Assembly: GCF_001667315.1 (NCBI RefSeq)
Contig: NZ_LZHT01000135.1
Location: 1 to 64,000 of the forward strand
From: Mycobacterium sp. 852002-10029_SCH5224772
Lineage (GTDB): Bacteria; Actinomycetota; Actinomycetes; Mycobacteriales; Mycobacteriaceae
Reading direction: 5' to 3'
DNA length: 64,000 bases
In this document: positions 50,346 through 59,310 of the stretch, piece after piece
Numbering within the stretch: position 1 is the first letter of the stretch
Layout of the letters: each line of letters starts with the position of its first letter
Made by a program: the position numbers and the translations under genes
Notes under the pieces: model-generated
The model's input: the letters and a program-made list of their open reading frames with translations, nothing else
Told to the model about the DNA's origin: nothing
Databases searched by the model: none

Positions 50346-51869
50346 CTAGCCCAGCGACGCCCGGTTACCGTTGTCGGTCGACCACACGAAGATCTCCGCA
50401 CCGAGTGGATCGCCGTCGCACATCAATGCGACGAGGTCGTCGTCATCGGTTGTGGCCATGAATCGCGTGTTGTCCGCGACGAGCCGGCCGACGATGATGC
50501 CGGTGCGGGTCGGCCAGTCGTAGCGCACGGAGTACGTCTCGATCGCCGCCGCGCCGTCGGGCGTTTTCGTGACGTCGACCTTCGGCAGCGCGTCGATCTC
50601 CTTCTTTAGTTCCGCGCAGTTATCGGTGCGCCAGTCCACCGGCGTGGTCGAATAGATACCGACCGAGTACTTGCTCATAATGCCGCCGTTGGCGCCGACG
50701 AGGCCGAATTGCCCTGGCCTGTCCCGCATCTGCGCGACCGTCTCGGCGATACCGTGCAGCGAGTAGCTGTTTCCGGGACCGCCGAAGTACGGTAATCCGC
50801 CGGTCAAGGTCAGCCCGCGCGGGTCGTCGCCGTCGATGCCCAGGGCTTCACAAATGACGAACACCGGGAATGGGAAGCAGCTGTACAGATCGAAGGTGGC
50901 GATGTCGTCGACGCCGATTCCGGCCACCCGCAACGCTTCTCGGGCGGCATGGACCGCCGCCGGGCTGGCGCCGAGGTCGACGCGATCAAGCATCGCCTGC
51001 TCGACCATGTCCGAGTGTCCGTGCACATAAACCCACTTGTCCTCGGCCACACCGAGCCGGGATGCGGCCTCCACTGACATCAGCACTGCCGCGGCGCCCT
51101 GGTTGACCTGATCGCGGGCAACGAGTAGACGGGGGTACGGGTCACAGATCATCCGGTTGTCGTCGGTGATGGTAACGATCTCGTCGACCGATCGCTCGAC
51201 CGGCGATGACGAAAACGGGTTCTTGGCAGCAACTTTGGACATCGGGGCGAACAGTTCGGCCATCTCGCGCCGATAGTCGGCCACGCTGCGCCCAAGGCGG
51301 GCGCGGCGGGCGTTCTCCATAAGCCCGTATTGCACGGGCGCCCCGGTCAGGCCGTGCTGGATCGTGTATTCGTCGATATAGCTGAAGATCTGGTGGCCGC
51401 GATCCTCGAGTTGGCCATCAACGTGTTCGGTGAAGTCGGGCTTGTCATCACGATTGGCGAAATAGCGCGCCGTCGACCCGGGCTCCGAGCCCATGATCAG
51501 CACGACCTCGGCGTCGCCCGCGGCGACCGCGTTACACGCTTCGGTGACCAGCTTCTGCGGACCCTGCCCACCGACTGGTTCGAGCACCACACGGGTCGGG
51601 TCGCCGCCGAGACGGTTCATCACCGAACGCGGGTAGTTGTTCGACTTGCCGAGCGTCGCCGGCATCGGTCCGGAAATCTCGAACTGCCGCAGCCCGAAGA
51701 CAGTGTCGACGGCCTTCGCAACACTTCTGCCGCCGGTGTCAGCAAGAGCCGCCTGCGCGGCCGCCGTCGCGAGGTCGACCGCCGACATGCCCCGATAATC
51801 GGGGTCGTCGATGCGCTCGGTGCACTGGCCGACGCCGACGAGCACCGGAGTACGCGGATCGACCGGCAT
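50346..51869 (-). CDS. Thiolase-superfamily acetyl-CoA acetyltransferase-like protein
   Basis: The 507-residue protein has a thiolase fold with an N-terminal PVLVGVGQCTERID start, EACNAVAAGDAEVVLIMGSE and FDLYSCFPFPVFV. GGLPYFGGPGNSYSLHGIA occupies the position of the C-terminal active site, plus an extra C-terminal beta domain. It belongs to the actinobacterial acetyl-CoA acetyltransferase/lipid-transfer-like subgroup, in which the classical nucleophilic cysteine motif is not conserved. It may therefore be a non-canonical or retro-aldol-type enzyme. A GGAGG ribosome-binding site precedes the ATG. It is convergent with the LLM gene and downstream of sucCD. Confidence 0.8.
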   Translation of the reverse strand: MPVDPRTPVLVGVGQCTERIDDPDYRGMSAVDLATAAAQAALADTGGRSVAKAVDTVFGLRQFEISGPMPATLGKSNNYPRSVMNRLGGDPTRVVLEPVGGQGPQKLVTEACNAVAAGDAEVVLIMGSEPGSTARYFANRDDKPDFTEHVDGQLEDRGHQIFSYIDEYTIQHGLTGAPVQYGLMENARRARLGRSVADYRREMAELFAPMSKVAAKNPFSSSPVERSVDEIVTITDDNRMICDPYPRLLVARDQVNQGAAAVLMSVEAASRLGVAEDKWVYVHGHSDMVEQAMLDRVDLGASPAAVHAAREALRVAGIGVDDIATFDLYSCFPFPVFVICEALGIDGDDPRGLTLTGGLPYFGGPGNSYSLHGIAETVAQMRDRPGQFGLVGANGGIMSKYSVGIYSTTPVDWRTDNCAELKKEIDALPKVDVTKTPDGAAAIETYSVRYDWPTRTGIIVGRLVADNTRFMATTDDDDLVALMCDGDPLGAEIFVWSTDNGNRASLG

Positions 51870-51919
51870 TACAAACCTCCTGGCAACTGTTAGTTCGTCA
51901 GGCTAACCGATACCTGAAA

Positions 51920-51975
51920 CCAAAACGAAACCGCGGCCAGATCGCGCATTCAAAGTGAAGTCGCGATCTGACCGC
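51920..51975 (-). terminator. Rho-independent terminator of sucCD
   Basis: On the minus strand the stem CGCGATCTG-A-CCGC pairs with GCGG-C-CAGATCGCG (51975-51962 with 51946-51933, one mismatch). It is followed by a T-rich stretch (GGTTTCGTTTTGG). It begins 15 bp after the sucD stop and separates sucCD from the thiolase-like gene. Confidence 0.75.
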
Positions 51976-51989
51976 AGTCTCGGTACGAA

Positions 51990-52892
51990 CTACAGGCTCT
52001 GCAGGATCTCCCGGGCCAGCGCCGCAGTCTCCGAAGGGGTCTTACCGACCTTGACGCCGGCGGCCTCCAAGGCTTCCTTCTTGGCGGCCGCGGTGCCCGA
52101 CGAGCCGGACACGATGGCGCCCGCGTGGCCCATCGTCTTGCCTTCCGGTGCGGTGAATCCCGCGACGTAGCCGACGACCGGCTTGGACACGTTGGCCTTG
52201 ATGTAGTCGGCCGCGCGCTCTTCGGCGTCACCGCCGATCTCACCGATCATCACGATGACCTTGGTGTCGGGGTCCTTCTCGAAGGCCTCGATGGCGTCGA
52301 TGTGGGTGGTACCGATCACCGGGTCACCGCCGATACCGATCGAGGTGGAAAAGCCGAAATCGCGCAGCTCGTACATCATTTGGTAGGTCAGGGTGCCCGA
52401 CTTGGACACCAGCCCGACCGGGCCGGGCCCGCTGATGTTGGCGGGGGTGATGCCGGCCAGCGCCTCGCCTGGGGTGATGATGCCGGGACAGTTCGGCCCG
52501 ATGATGCGCGTCTTCTGCCCCTTGTCGACGTTATAGGCCCACGCATAGGCGCTGTCCTGCACCGGAATTCCCTCGGTGATGACGACCAGCAGCGGGATCT
52601 CGGCGTCGATGGCCTCGATGATCGCGTCCTTGGCGAACTTCGGCGGCACGAACACGACCGACACGTTGGCGCCGGTCTCCTTGATCGCTTCCGCGACGGT
52701 GCCGAAGACGGGGAGCTCGACGTCCTTGCCGACGGGGTCCACGTGCGAGACGGTGGTGCCCGCCTTGCGGGCGTTCACCCCGCCCACCACCTGGGTGCCG
52801 GCCTTCATCATGAGCGCGGTGTGCTTGGTGCCCTCACCGCCGGTGATGCCCTGGACGATGACCTTGGAGTCTTTGTTCAAAAAGATCGACAT
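51990..52892 (-). CDS. sucD: Succinyl-CoA synthetase alpha subunit
   Basis: SucD carries the active-site histidine that is phosphorylated during succinyl-CoA to succinate conversion in the TCA cycle. The 300-residue protein has the CoA-binding Rossmann start (VIVQGITGGEGTKHT), PNCPGIITPGE, GIGGDPVIGTTHIDAIE and the catalytic GHAGAIVSG histidine. It begins 12 bp after the sucC stop in the same operon, ended by a strong terminator. It corresponds to Rv0952. Confidence 0.97.
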   Translation of the reverse strand: MSIFLNKDSKVIVQGITGGEGTKHTALMMKAGTQVVGGVNARKAGTTVSHVDPVGKDVELPVFGTVAEAIKETGANVSVVFVPPKFAKDAIIEAIDAEIPLLVVITEGIPVQDSAYAWAYNVDKGQKTRIIGPNCPGIITPGEALAGITPANISGPGPVGLVSKSGTLTYQMMYELRDFGFSTSIGIGGDPVIGTTHIDAIEAFEKDPDTKVIVMIGEIGGDAEERAADYIKANVSKPVVGYVAGFTAPEGKTMGHAGAIVSGSSGTAAAKKEALEAAGVKVGKTPSETAALAREILQSL

Positions 52893-52904
52893 GGCTTGGG
52901 TCCC

Positions 52905-54068
52905 TTACTTGTTCGCCAGCTCGGCGGCTTTGTCGGCACCGGCGTCCATGGTCTCGGCCTGGATCACCAGCGGGTGGTTGGCTTGGGCCAGAATGCGCCG
53001 GCCTTCGTCGACGTTGTTGCCGTCGAGCCGGACCACGAGCGGCTTGTTCGCCTCGTCACCGAGCATGTTCAGCGCGGTCACGATCCCGTTGGCGACGGCG
53101 TCGCACGATGTGATGCCCCCGAACACGTTCACGAACACGGCCTTGACCTGCTTGTCGTTCAGGATGACGTCGAGACCCGCGGCCATCACCTCGGCCGACG
53201 CGCCACCGCCGATGTCCAGGAAGTTGGCCGGCTTGACCCCGTCGTGCTTTTCGCCCGCATAGGCGACGACGTCGAGCGTGGACATCACCAGGCCCGCACC
53301 GTTGCCGATGATGCCGACCTGGCCGTCGAGCTTGACGTAGTTGAGGTCGTGCTCCTTGGCCTTGAGTTCCAGCGGGTCGGTGGCGTCGCGGTCCTCGAAC
53401 TCGGCGTGGCCGGGCTGGCGGAAGTCGGCGTTGGCGTCCAGGGTGACCTTGCCGTCCAGCGCCAGGATTCGGTCTTCCGGATCCCGCACCAGCGGGTTGA
53501 CCTCGACCAGGGTGGCGTCCTCGGCGACGAAGACCTCCCACAGCTTGTTGATGGTGACCGCCGCGGCGTCGAGCACCTCGGCCGGCAGGTGGCCCTGCTC
53601 GGCGATGGAACGCGCGGTCGCCAGGTCGACACCCTTGACGGCGTCCACCGGAACCTTGGCCAGCCGCTCGGGCTTGGTGGCGGCCACCTCCTCGATTTCC
53701 ATGCCGCCCTCGACGGAGCACATGGCCAGGTAGGTGCGGTTGGCGCGGTCGAGCAGGAAGGAGATGTAGTACTCCTCGGCGATGTCGCTGGCCTCGGCGA
53801 CCAGCAGCTTATTGACGACGTGTCCCTTGATGTCGAGACCGAGGATGTTCTTGGCGTGTTCGTAGGCGTCGTCGGGCGTCGCCGCGTACTTGACGCCGCC
53901 CGCCTTGCCGCGCCCGCCGACCTTCACCTGCGCCTTGACCATCACCGGGCGACCGATCTCGGCGGCGATCTCCCGAGCGCCCTCGGCGGTGTCGGTCACG
54001 CGTCCCGGCGTAGTCGGTACGTTGTGCTTGGCGAACAATTCTTTTGCTTGATACTCGAAAAGGTCCAT
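52905..54068 (-). CDS. sucC: Succinyl-CoA synthetase beta subunit
   Basis: SucC binds nucleotide and succinate. The 387-residue protein opens with MDLFEYQAKELFAKH, the ATP-grasp start, with VKAQVKVGGRGKAGGVK and EVNPLV. It ends with the succinate/CoA-proximal segment NFLDIGGGASAE and VNVFGGITSCD. ATG at 54068 is fixed by homology. The 248-bp upstream gap shared with the M23 peptidase gene holds CRP-like sites, suggesting cAMP-dependent control of either operon. It corresponds to Rv0951. Confidence 0.97.
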   Translation of the reverse strand: MDLFEYQAKELFAKHNVPTTPGRVTDTAEGAREIAAEIGRPVMVKAQVKVGGRGKAGGVKYAATPDDAYEHAKNILGLDIKGHVVNKLLVAEASDIAEEYYISFLLDRANRTYLAMCSVEGGMEIEEVAATKPERLAKVPVDAVKGVDLATARSIAEQGHLPAEVLDAAAVTINKLWEVFVAEDATLVEVNPLVRDPEDRILALDGKVTLDANADFRQPGHAEFEDRDATDPLELKAKEHDLNYVKLDGQVGIIGNGAGLVMSTLDVVAYAGEKHDGVKPANFLDIGGGASAEVMAAGLDVILNDKQVKAVFVNVFGGITSCDAVANGIVTALNMLGDEANKPLVVRLDGNNVDEGRRILAQANHPLVIQAETMDAGADKAAELANK

Positions 54069-54189
54069 GGACTCTCTGTCTTCGCTCGACTCAACTGCTA
54101 GGCCTCTTGGTGGGCGGTTCCGCATCCGGCAACTCGCACGGACGAACTGTATCCACCCGCGAAATGGCTTTTACCGCCGCGTCCGCCGA

Positions 54190-54241
54190 TGTGGCACAGC
54201 TCACGAGAGGTGGATTGACCCTCCGCGTGATCCAAATCACA
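54190..54241. promoter_or_regulatory. Two CRP-like sites between sucC and the M23 gene
   Basis: CGTGA-TCCAAA-TCACA (54226-54241) fits the mycobacterial CRP consensus TGTGA-N6-TCACA with one change. TGTGG-CACAGC-TCACG (54190-54205) fits with two. Their centres are 36 bp apart. A CRP-family protein such as Rv3676 could regulate either divergent operon; which one is unclear. Confidence 0.6.
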
Positions 54242-54266
54242 ATTCGGCCCGGATTCTGCGACGAGG

Positions 54267-54296
54267 TTGCCAGTCCCGCGGGTCAGCGGATACCTT
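54267..54296 (+). promoter_or_regulatory. Putative promoter of the M23 peptidase gene
   Basis: TTGCCA (54267-54272) and TACCTT (54291-54296), spaced 18 bp, make a plausible -35/-10 pair that would start transcription ~14 bp before the ATG at 54317. The CRP-like site at 54226 then lies about 70 bp upstream of the start point, a position typical for an activator. Confidence 0.4.
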
Positions 54297-54316
54297 CCTA
54301 GGGTCCAGATAACGTT

Positions 54317-55450
54317 ATGGTCACGATACGAGGACATTTCACGTTGTCCCAGCACCGTTTTGCCCGGCCCTCTGCCGTGTCAACAGGCGTCTTGAGGGTG
54401 AGTCGCGCAGCGGGTGCCCGGTCCGCGGAACCCCATCGAAACGAAGTCACGGAGATCCTCCCGCTCGACGGGTTTTACTTCGATGACGTTGATTTCAGCG
54501 TTCCCAATGACGACGTCAGCGATCACGCCGGATTGGACCTCAGCAACGACTCGACGTTCGACAACGCAGCGCAGGTGCTGCTGGCGCCCGAGCTCGACGA
54601 CCTCCACGAGACCGACGACCTGAGGCCCCGGTGGCTGGCCGCACCCGCTACCGAGGTGCTGCCCCGGGTGACCGTCGGGCCCCGCACCGAGCGGCGTCTC
54701 GATCACCCGCGTGACACCGATGTCGTCGGCGCCACCCGGCGCGGCGGGCAGCACCGCAAGCAGCCGACCAGCGCGGCCCGGGGCCGCCTGCTGATCTCGG
54801 CGATGGCCGCCGGCGCCGCCGCCGCGGCCGCCCATACGGCTACCGGCCACGCCGACACCCCCAAGACTGACGCGGTGCTGACCGCCAACGCGTCCTCGCT
54901 CACCGGCGGGTCGGGCAGCAACAGCGTCCGCGGCCCCCAGGTGATCGCCGTGGAGCCGGCGGCCAAGGCCGCGCTGCACAACCAGGAGCTCGCCAGGGGT
55001 GTCGCCTTCGCCAACGACCGCGCTCAGCGCGAGGCGCGATTGCAACAACCGCTCTACGTGATGCCGACCAAGGGGATATTCACCTCGAACTTCGGTTACC
55101 GCTGGGGCGTGCTGCACGCCGGGATCGACCTGGCCAACTCGATCGGCACACCGATCCTGGCGGTCTCCGACGGCGTCGTCGTCGAGGCCGGCCCGGCCGG
55201 CGGCTACGGGATGTTGGTCAAGCTGCGGCACGCCGACGGCACGGTCACGCTCTACGGTCACATCAACACCACCCTGGTCAGCGTCGGCGAGCGCGTGATG
55301 GCCGGCGACCAGATCGCCACCATGGGCAACCGGGGCAATTCCACTGGCCCGCACCTGCATTTCGAGGTGCTGCAGGGCGGCACCGAGCGGATCGATCCGG
55401 TGCCCTGGCTGGCTAAGCGTGGTCTTATGGTCGGCAACTACGCTGGTTGA
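54317..55450 (+). CDS. M23/LytM-family peptidase
   Basis: The 377-residue protein has a long low-complexity N-terminal region and a hydrophobic stretch near residues 155-170 that may be a membrane or signal segment. The C-terminal LytM domain (~250-365) has NFGYRWGVLHAGIDLANSIG, whose His and Asp bind zinc, and GPHLHFEV, which supplies the HxH. All zinc ligands and the catalytic His are present, so it should cleave peptidoglycan cross-bridges. It corresponds to Rv0950c. The start at 54317 is uncertain. It ends next to a small membrane protein gene. Confidence 0.85.
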   Translation: MVTIRGHFTLSQHRFARPSAVSTGVLRVSRAAGARSAEPHRNEVTEILPLDGFYFDDVDFSVPNDDVSDHAGLDLSNDSTFDNAAQVLLAPELDDLHETDDLRPRWLAAPATEVLPRVTVGPRTERRLDHPRDTDVVGATRRGGQHRKQPTSAARGRLLISAMAAGAAAAAAHTATGHADTPKTDAVLTANASSLTGGSGSNSVRGPQVIAVEPAAKAALHNQELARGVAFANDRAQREARLQQPLYVMPTKGIFTSNFGYRWGVLHAGIDLANSIGTPILAVSDGVVVEAGPAGGYGMLVKLRHADGTVTLYGHINTTLVSVGERVMAGDQIATMGNRGNSTGPHLHFEVLQGGTERIDPVPWLAKRGLMVGNYAG

Positions 55451-55451
55451 G

Positions 55452-56033
55452 GTGACCGCGCCGAACGACCAACCTTCCGGTCCGCGTCCACCCGAGTCCA
55501 CTGCGGAGCCCTCCGATTCACGGACACGGATCATCCGGCGTGCGCCGACCGGCCCTATCCCCATCACGCCGGACGCCCCCACCAGTCACTTCGCACCGCC
55601 ACCACCGCCCTACCGGGGCGGCCCCGGCGCGGGACGGACGGGTTATGCGGGGGTGCCGGCCTTCGAGCCCAGCGACCGAACGGCGGTGGCCGCCTGCGCG
55701 GTGAGCATCGTCAGCGGGTGGGCCACATCGGTGGTGGCCACCGATCTGATCGCCGGTTGGTGGCGCACCGACCGCCTGTTCTGCATCGCGGTCGCATTTC
55801 TCGCCCTGGTGTTCGGCGCCACTACGGTGACGGGTGTGATCGCGCTGCTGCAGCGGCGGCCGGTCAGCCGCTACCTGCTGTTGGCCGGCGCGCTCGTCGC
55901 TTTCCTCACCTACATCGGCGTGTTCATCGCCGGGGCCCGTGTCGCGTGGGTGGTGCACCTGCTGCCGCTGTTGCCGATCTCGACGGTGGTACTGGTGATG
56001 CTGCCGCAGACCAAACGCTGGCTGGAAGCCTGA
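55452..56033 (+). CDS. Small four-helix membrane protein
   Basis: From a GTG at 55452, two bases after the M23 stop, the 193-residue protein has a Pro-rich cytoplasmic N-terminus (residues ~1-75) and four hydrophobic segments (~80-185). It has no motif I recognise. It is probably translated from the same transcript as the peptidase, so it may act with it in the envelope. Confidence that it is a real gene is good because of codon use and coupling; its function is unknown. Confidence 0.7.
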   Translation: MTAPNDQPSGPRPPESTAEPSDSRTRIIRRAPTGPIPITPDAPTSHFAPPPPPYRGGPGAGRTGYAGVPAFEPSDRTAVAACAVSIVSGWATSVVATDLIAGWWRTDRLFCIAVAFLALVFGATTVTGVIALLQRRPVSRYLLLAGALVAFLTYIGVFIAGARVAWVVHLLPLLPISTVVLVMLPQTKRWLEA

Positions 56034-56040
56034 CCTTCGC

Positions 56041-56096
56041 CGAACGTGCACTGACAGCGAAGGTTTCGCGATTGTTTCGCGCTGAGTGCACGTTCG
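56041..56096. terminator. Bidirectional hairpin between convergent genes
   Basis: CGAACGTGCACT (56041-56052) and AGTGCACGTTCG (56085-56096) are perfect 12-bp arms. Pairing extends inward through GACAGCG/CGCTGAG with small bulges. It sits exactly between the end of the membrane-protein gene and the end of uvrD1, so it probably terminates both. Confidence 0.7.
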
Positions 56097-56117
56097 ACGC
56101 GGTTGGTCGTCGTCTGG

Positions 56118-58463
56118 CTACAGCTTGCTGATCGGGGCGTGGTTGTGCATCAGTTTGACCCGTCCCGCGCTACCGAAGTCGATCAGCGACATCGCGGATT
56201 CGCCAACGCCGGAGACTTCTTCGACCCGGCCGAGCCCGTACTTGTCGTGCGTCACCCGGTCCCCGGCTTCGAGCACCAGTAGCGGTCGTTTGCTCATCCC
56301 GGAGCGGGTGGGCGCCGCGCGCGGCGTGCCGAATCGTCCGGCGCCACTCACCGGCGCGCTGAACGACGGGGCGGGCGCGGTGCGGCGCCATTCGATCAAT
56401 TCTTGCGGAATCTCCCTGAGGAACCGTGATTCCGGGTTGAGCATGGGCTGTCCCCAGGATGACCGGACGATCGCCCTGCTCACATACAGCCGCTGACGGG
56501 CCCGGGTGATGCCGACGTAGGCCAGTCGCCGCTCCTCCGACAGTTCGACCGGATCGTCCAATGACCGCATGTGGGGAAACATCCCGTCCTCCCAGCCGGT
56601 GACGAACACCACCGGAAACTCCAGGCCTTTCGCGGTGTGCAGGGTCATCAGCGTGACCATGCCGGCGCCATCCTCGGGGATCTCGTCGCTGTCGGAAACC
56701 AGCGACACCCGTTCCAAGAACTCCGCCAGCACCCCGGTATCCGGCACGTCTTCATCGTCGGGGGTTTGCAGCGACTCACCGAGCGCGGCGGCGTTCGCCC
56801 GGTCGGTGCTGAATTCGTGTGCGACACTGACGAGTTCGTTGAGGTTGTCCAACCGCGCCAGTTCCTGGGGATCGGTGGAGGATTCCAACTCCCTGCGGTA
56901 CCCGGTACGTTCCAGCACCGACTCGACCAGGTCCCCGAGATCGTCGTCCAGGCGGCCCCGCAGCTCGTCAAGCAGTTCGACGAAACCCGCGATCGCCTTC
57001 TCCGCGCGCGAATTAAGCATCGGCACTTTGCCTTCGGCTGCCGCGACAAGCGCATCGGCGAAGCCGGCCCCGGTGTTCTCGGCGTACACCGCCACGCAGG
57101 CTTCGGCGCGATCCCCGATGCCCCGGCGCGGGGTGTTCAGGATGCGCCGCATGCTGACCGCGTCTCCCGGGTTGTCCAGCACCCGCAGATAGGCGACGAT
57201 GTCGCGAATCTCCTTGCGCTCGTAGAACCGCACTCCCCCAACCACTTTGTAGGGAATCCCGGCGCGGATGAAAACTTCTTCCAATGACCGCGACGAGTTG
57301 TTGGTGCGGTAGAAGACGGCGACGTCGTTGTAGGTGATCTCGCCCTTCTCGGCCAGCGCGTCGATCTCCTCGGCGACGAACCTGGCCTCGTCGTGCTCGT
57401 TGTCGGCGACGTAGCCGACGATCAGCTCGCCGGCGCCTTCGGCGGTCCACAGGCGTTTGTCACGGCGCCCGGAATTGCGGGCGATCACGGAGTTGGCCGC
57501 CGACAAAATGTTTTGCGTCGACCGGTAATTCTGTTCCAGCAGAATGGTTGTCGCGTCGGGATAGTCGCGCTCGAAGTCCTCGATGTTGCGGATGGTGGCG
57601 CCGCGAAACGCATAGATCGACTGGTCGGCGTCGCCGACCACGCACAGCTCCGCGGGCGGCACCTCGTCACTGCCGCGGCCGGCGAGCTCGCGTACCAGCA
57701 CGTACTGCGCGTGGTTGGTGTCCTGGTACTCGTCGACGAGCACGTGCCGGAACCGCCGCCGGTAATGTTGGGCGATCTGCGGGAAGGCCCGCAGCACCGC
57801 CACGGTTTCCCCGATCAGGTCGTCGAAGTCCAATGCGTTCGCTGCCCGCAGCCGCCGCTGATACTCGCTGTAGACGCTCGCCACCGTGCGGGACAACTCG
57901 TCGGAATCATCGGTCAGGTTGGAGACCGCGTCGGCGGGGTCGATCAGCTCGTTCTTCAGGTTGGAGATGGCGTTGGCCAACAGCCGCGGCGAGTAGCGCT
58001 TGATGTCGAGCCCCATGTCGCGCCCGATCATCTGCAGCAGCCGCCGCGAATCGTCGGCGTCGTAGATCGAGAAATTCGAATTGAGGCCCTCGATCAGGGA
58101 CGCCTGGTTGCGCAGGATGCGCACGCAGGTCGAGTGAAACGTGGACACCCACATGGCGCGGGCCCGGTTACCGACCAGCCGCACCACCCGTTCACGCATC
58201 TCGGCCGCGGCCTTGTTGGTGAAGGTGATGGCCAGCACCTGGCCGACCCCGACCCCGCGCGCCGCCATCAGATAGGCGATGCGACGCGTCAACACCGCGG
58301 TCTTGCCCGACCCCGCCCCCGCCACAATCAGCAGCGGGGAACCCTCGTGCACCACCGCCTGGCGTTGTTGCGGGTTGAGGCCCTCGAGCAGCCCCTCGCC
58401 GGCGGAGGATGCTTGAGGGGACGAAAATGTGCTTGTCACAGCGTCAGTCAGGTATCCGGTCAT
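56118..58463 (-). CDS. uvrD1: ATP-dependent DNA helicase UvrD1
   Basis: UvrD1 is an SF1A 3'-5' helicase for nucleotide excision and Ku-linked double-strand break repair. The 781-residue protein has all seven motifs, among them Q-motif GLNPQQRQAV, Walker A AGAGSGKT, ITFTNKAAAEMRER, Walker B VDEYQDTN, QNYRSTQNIL, TLHTAKGLEFPVVF and the final VGITRARQRLYV. A Ser/Pro linker and a C-terminal Tudor-like domain (AGDRVTHDKYGLGRVEEV) follow. The latter binds RNA polymerase or Ku in related proteins. It starts at 58463, divergent from ric. It corresponds to Rv0949. Confidence 0.97.
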   Translation of the reverse strand: MTGYLTDAVTSTFSSPQASSAGEGLLEGLNPQQRQAVVHEGSPLLIVAGAGSGKTAVLTRRIAYLMAARGVGVGQVLAITFTNKAAAEMRERVVRLVGNRARAMWVSTFHSTCVRILRNQASLIEGLNSNFSIYDADDSRRLLQMIGRDMGLDIKRYSPRLLANAISNLKNELIDPADAVSNLTDDSDELSRTVASVYSEYQRRLRAANALDFDDLIGETVAVLRAFPQIAQHYRRRFRHVLVDEYQDTNHAQYVLVRELAGRGSDEVPPAELCVVGDADQSIYAFRGATIRNIEDFERDYPDATTILLEQNYRSTQNILSAANSVIARNSGRRDKRLWTAEGAGELIVGYVADNEHDEARFVAEEIDALAEKGEITYNDVAVFYRTNNSSRSLEEVFIRAGIPYKVVGGVRFYERKEIRDIVAYLRVLDNPGDAVSMRRILNTPRRGIGDRAEACVAVYAENTGAGFADALVAAAEGKVPMLNSRAEKAIAGFVELLDELRGRLDDDLGDLVESVLERTGYRRELESSTDPQELARLDNLNELVSVAHEFSTDRANAAALGESLQTPDDEDVPDTGVLAEFLERVSLVSDSDEIPEDGAGMVTLMTLHTAKGLEFPVVFVTGWEDGMFPHMRSLDDPVELSEERRLAYVGITRARQRLYVSRAIVRSSWGQPMLNPESRFLREIPQELIEWRRTAPAPSFSAPVSGAGRFGTPRAAPTRSGMSKRPLLVLEAGDRVTHDKYGLGRVEEVSGVGESAMSLIDFGSAGRVKLMHNHAPISKL

Positions 58464-58533
58464 GGCGTTCCCAACCTACCGCCAGATGGTGACACCCGGT
58501 GCAGGCTTGGCCTTGGCGCCATGCCCGAGAATA

Positions 58534-58553
58534 AATACAATTGAGTGTGTATT
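58534..58553. promoter_or_regulatory. Palindromic operator candidate upstream of ric
   Basis: AATACA-N8-TGTATT lies in an AT-rich pocket of the otherwise GC-rich intergenic region between uvrD1 and ric. Its symmetry fits a dimeric regulator such as an Rrf2-type (NsrR-like) nitric-oxide or iron-sulfur sensor, but I cannot name the protein. An AT-rich TATTAATT stretch overlaps it and could serve as the -10 box. Confidence 0.4.
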
Positions 58554-58596
58554 AATTAGAGCTGCGACCTGCCCCACCGACCCCAAGGAGATTGCG

Positions 58597-59274
58597 ATGG
58601 CCACCTACACGTCCGAGACCATTCTCGGCGACGTCATCACCGCCGACCCTTCGCGCACGCGGATCCTGGACCGCTTCGGCATCGACTACTGCTGTCATGG
58701 CCAGCGCCCGATAGGTGCGGCGTGCAACGAGGCGCAGATCGACGTCGACGAGGTTCTCACCGCGTTGAACGGCGAGGTCGCCGGGCCGCGCGCCGACTGG
58801 GCGGATATGGCCGACGCAGCATTGATCGAGCACATCGTCGACACGCACCACCGGTTCCTGTGGGACGAATTCCCGCGGATGTCGGCGCTGGTAGACAAGG
58901 TGGCCCGGGTGCATGGGGACAGCCACCCCGAACTCCGGCAGGTCCGAGACACGTTCGGTGAACTGCGCGAAAAAGTTGAGCCTCATCTGCGCACCGAGGA
59001 GAGCACGATCTTCCCCGAGCTGAGCACCCGCGGTGACGCCGCGGTCTCCGATGAACTGCGCACCGCGCTGGAGCAGAACATGAAACAGCACGATATCGCC
59101 GGTGAATTGCTGGCAGAGCTGCGCGACCTCACCAGCGGTTACGCTGTCCCCTCGGATGCCTGTGGGTCGTACACGGCGATGTTGGCCGGTCTGGCAGAGA
59201 TCGAATCCGACCTGCACCTGCATGTGCACAAGGAAAACAACGTACTGTTCCCGCGGGCGCTCGCCACGGTGTGA
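58597..59274 (+). CDS. ric: Iron-sulfur cluster repair di-iron protein (RIC/ScdA/YtfE)
   Basis: RIC proteins restore iron-sulfur clusters damaged by nitric oxide or peroxide. The 225-residue protein has the N-terminal ScdA domain with FGIDYCCHG (C32, C33, H34). A hemerythrin-like domain follows with histidine and glutamate ligands in DTHHRFLWDEFPRM, EPHLRTEESTIFPEL, NMKQHD and HLHVHKENNVLFPRAL. ATG at 58597 has an AAGGAGA ribosome-binding site. It lies between uvrD1 and a duplicated uvrD1 scrap, an arrangement I do not recall from M. tuberculosis, which suggests acquisition. Regulation by an NO or Fe-S sensor through the upstream palindrome is possible. Confidence 0.9.
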   Translation: MATYTSETILGDVITADPSRTRILDRFGIDYCCHGQRPIGAACNEAQIDVDEVLTALNGEVAGPRADWADMADAALIEHIVDTHHRFLWDEFPRMSALVDKVARVHGDSHPELRQVRDTFGELREKVEPHLRTEESTIFPELSTRGDAAVSDELRTALEQNMKQHDIAGELLAELRDLTSGYAVPSDACGSYTAMLAGLAEIESDLHLHVHKENNVLFPRALATV

Positions 59275-59310
59275 TCCCGCCGGAGCTCGGTCCGGCGGGG
59301 CCCCCGGCCG

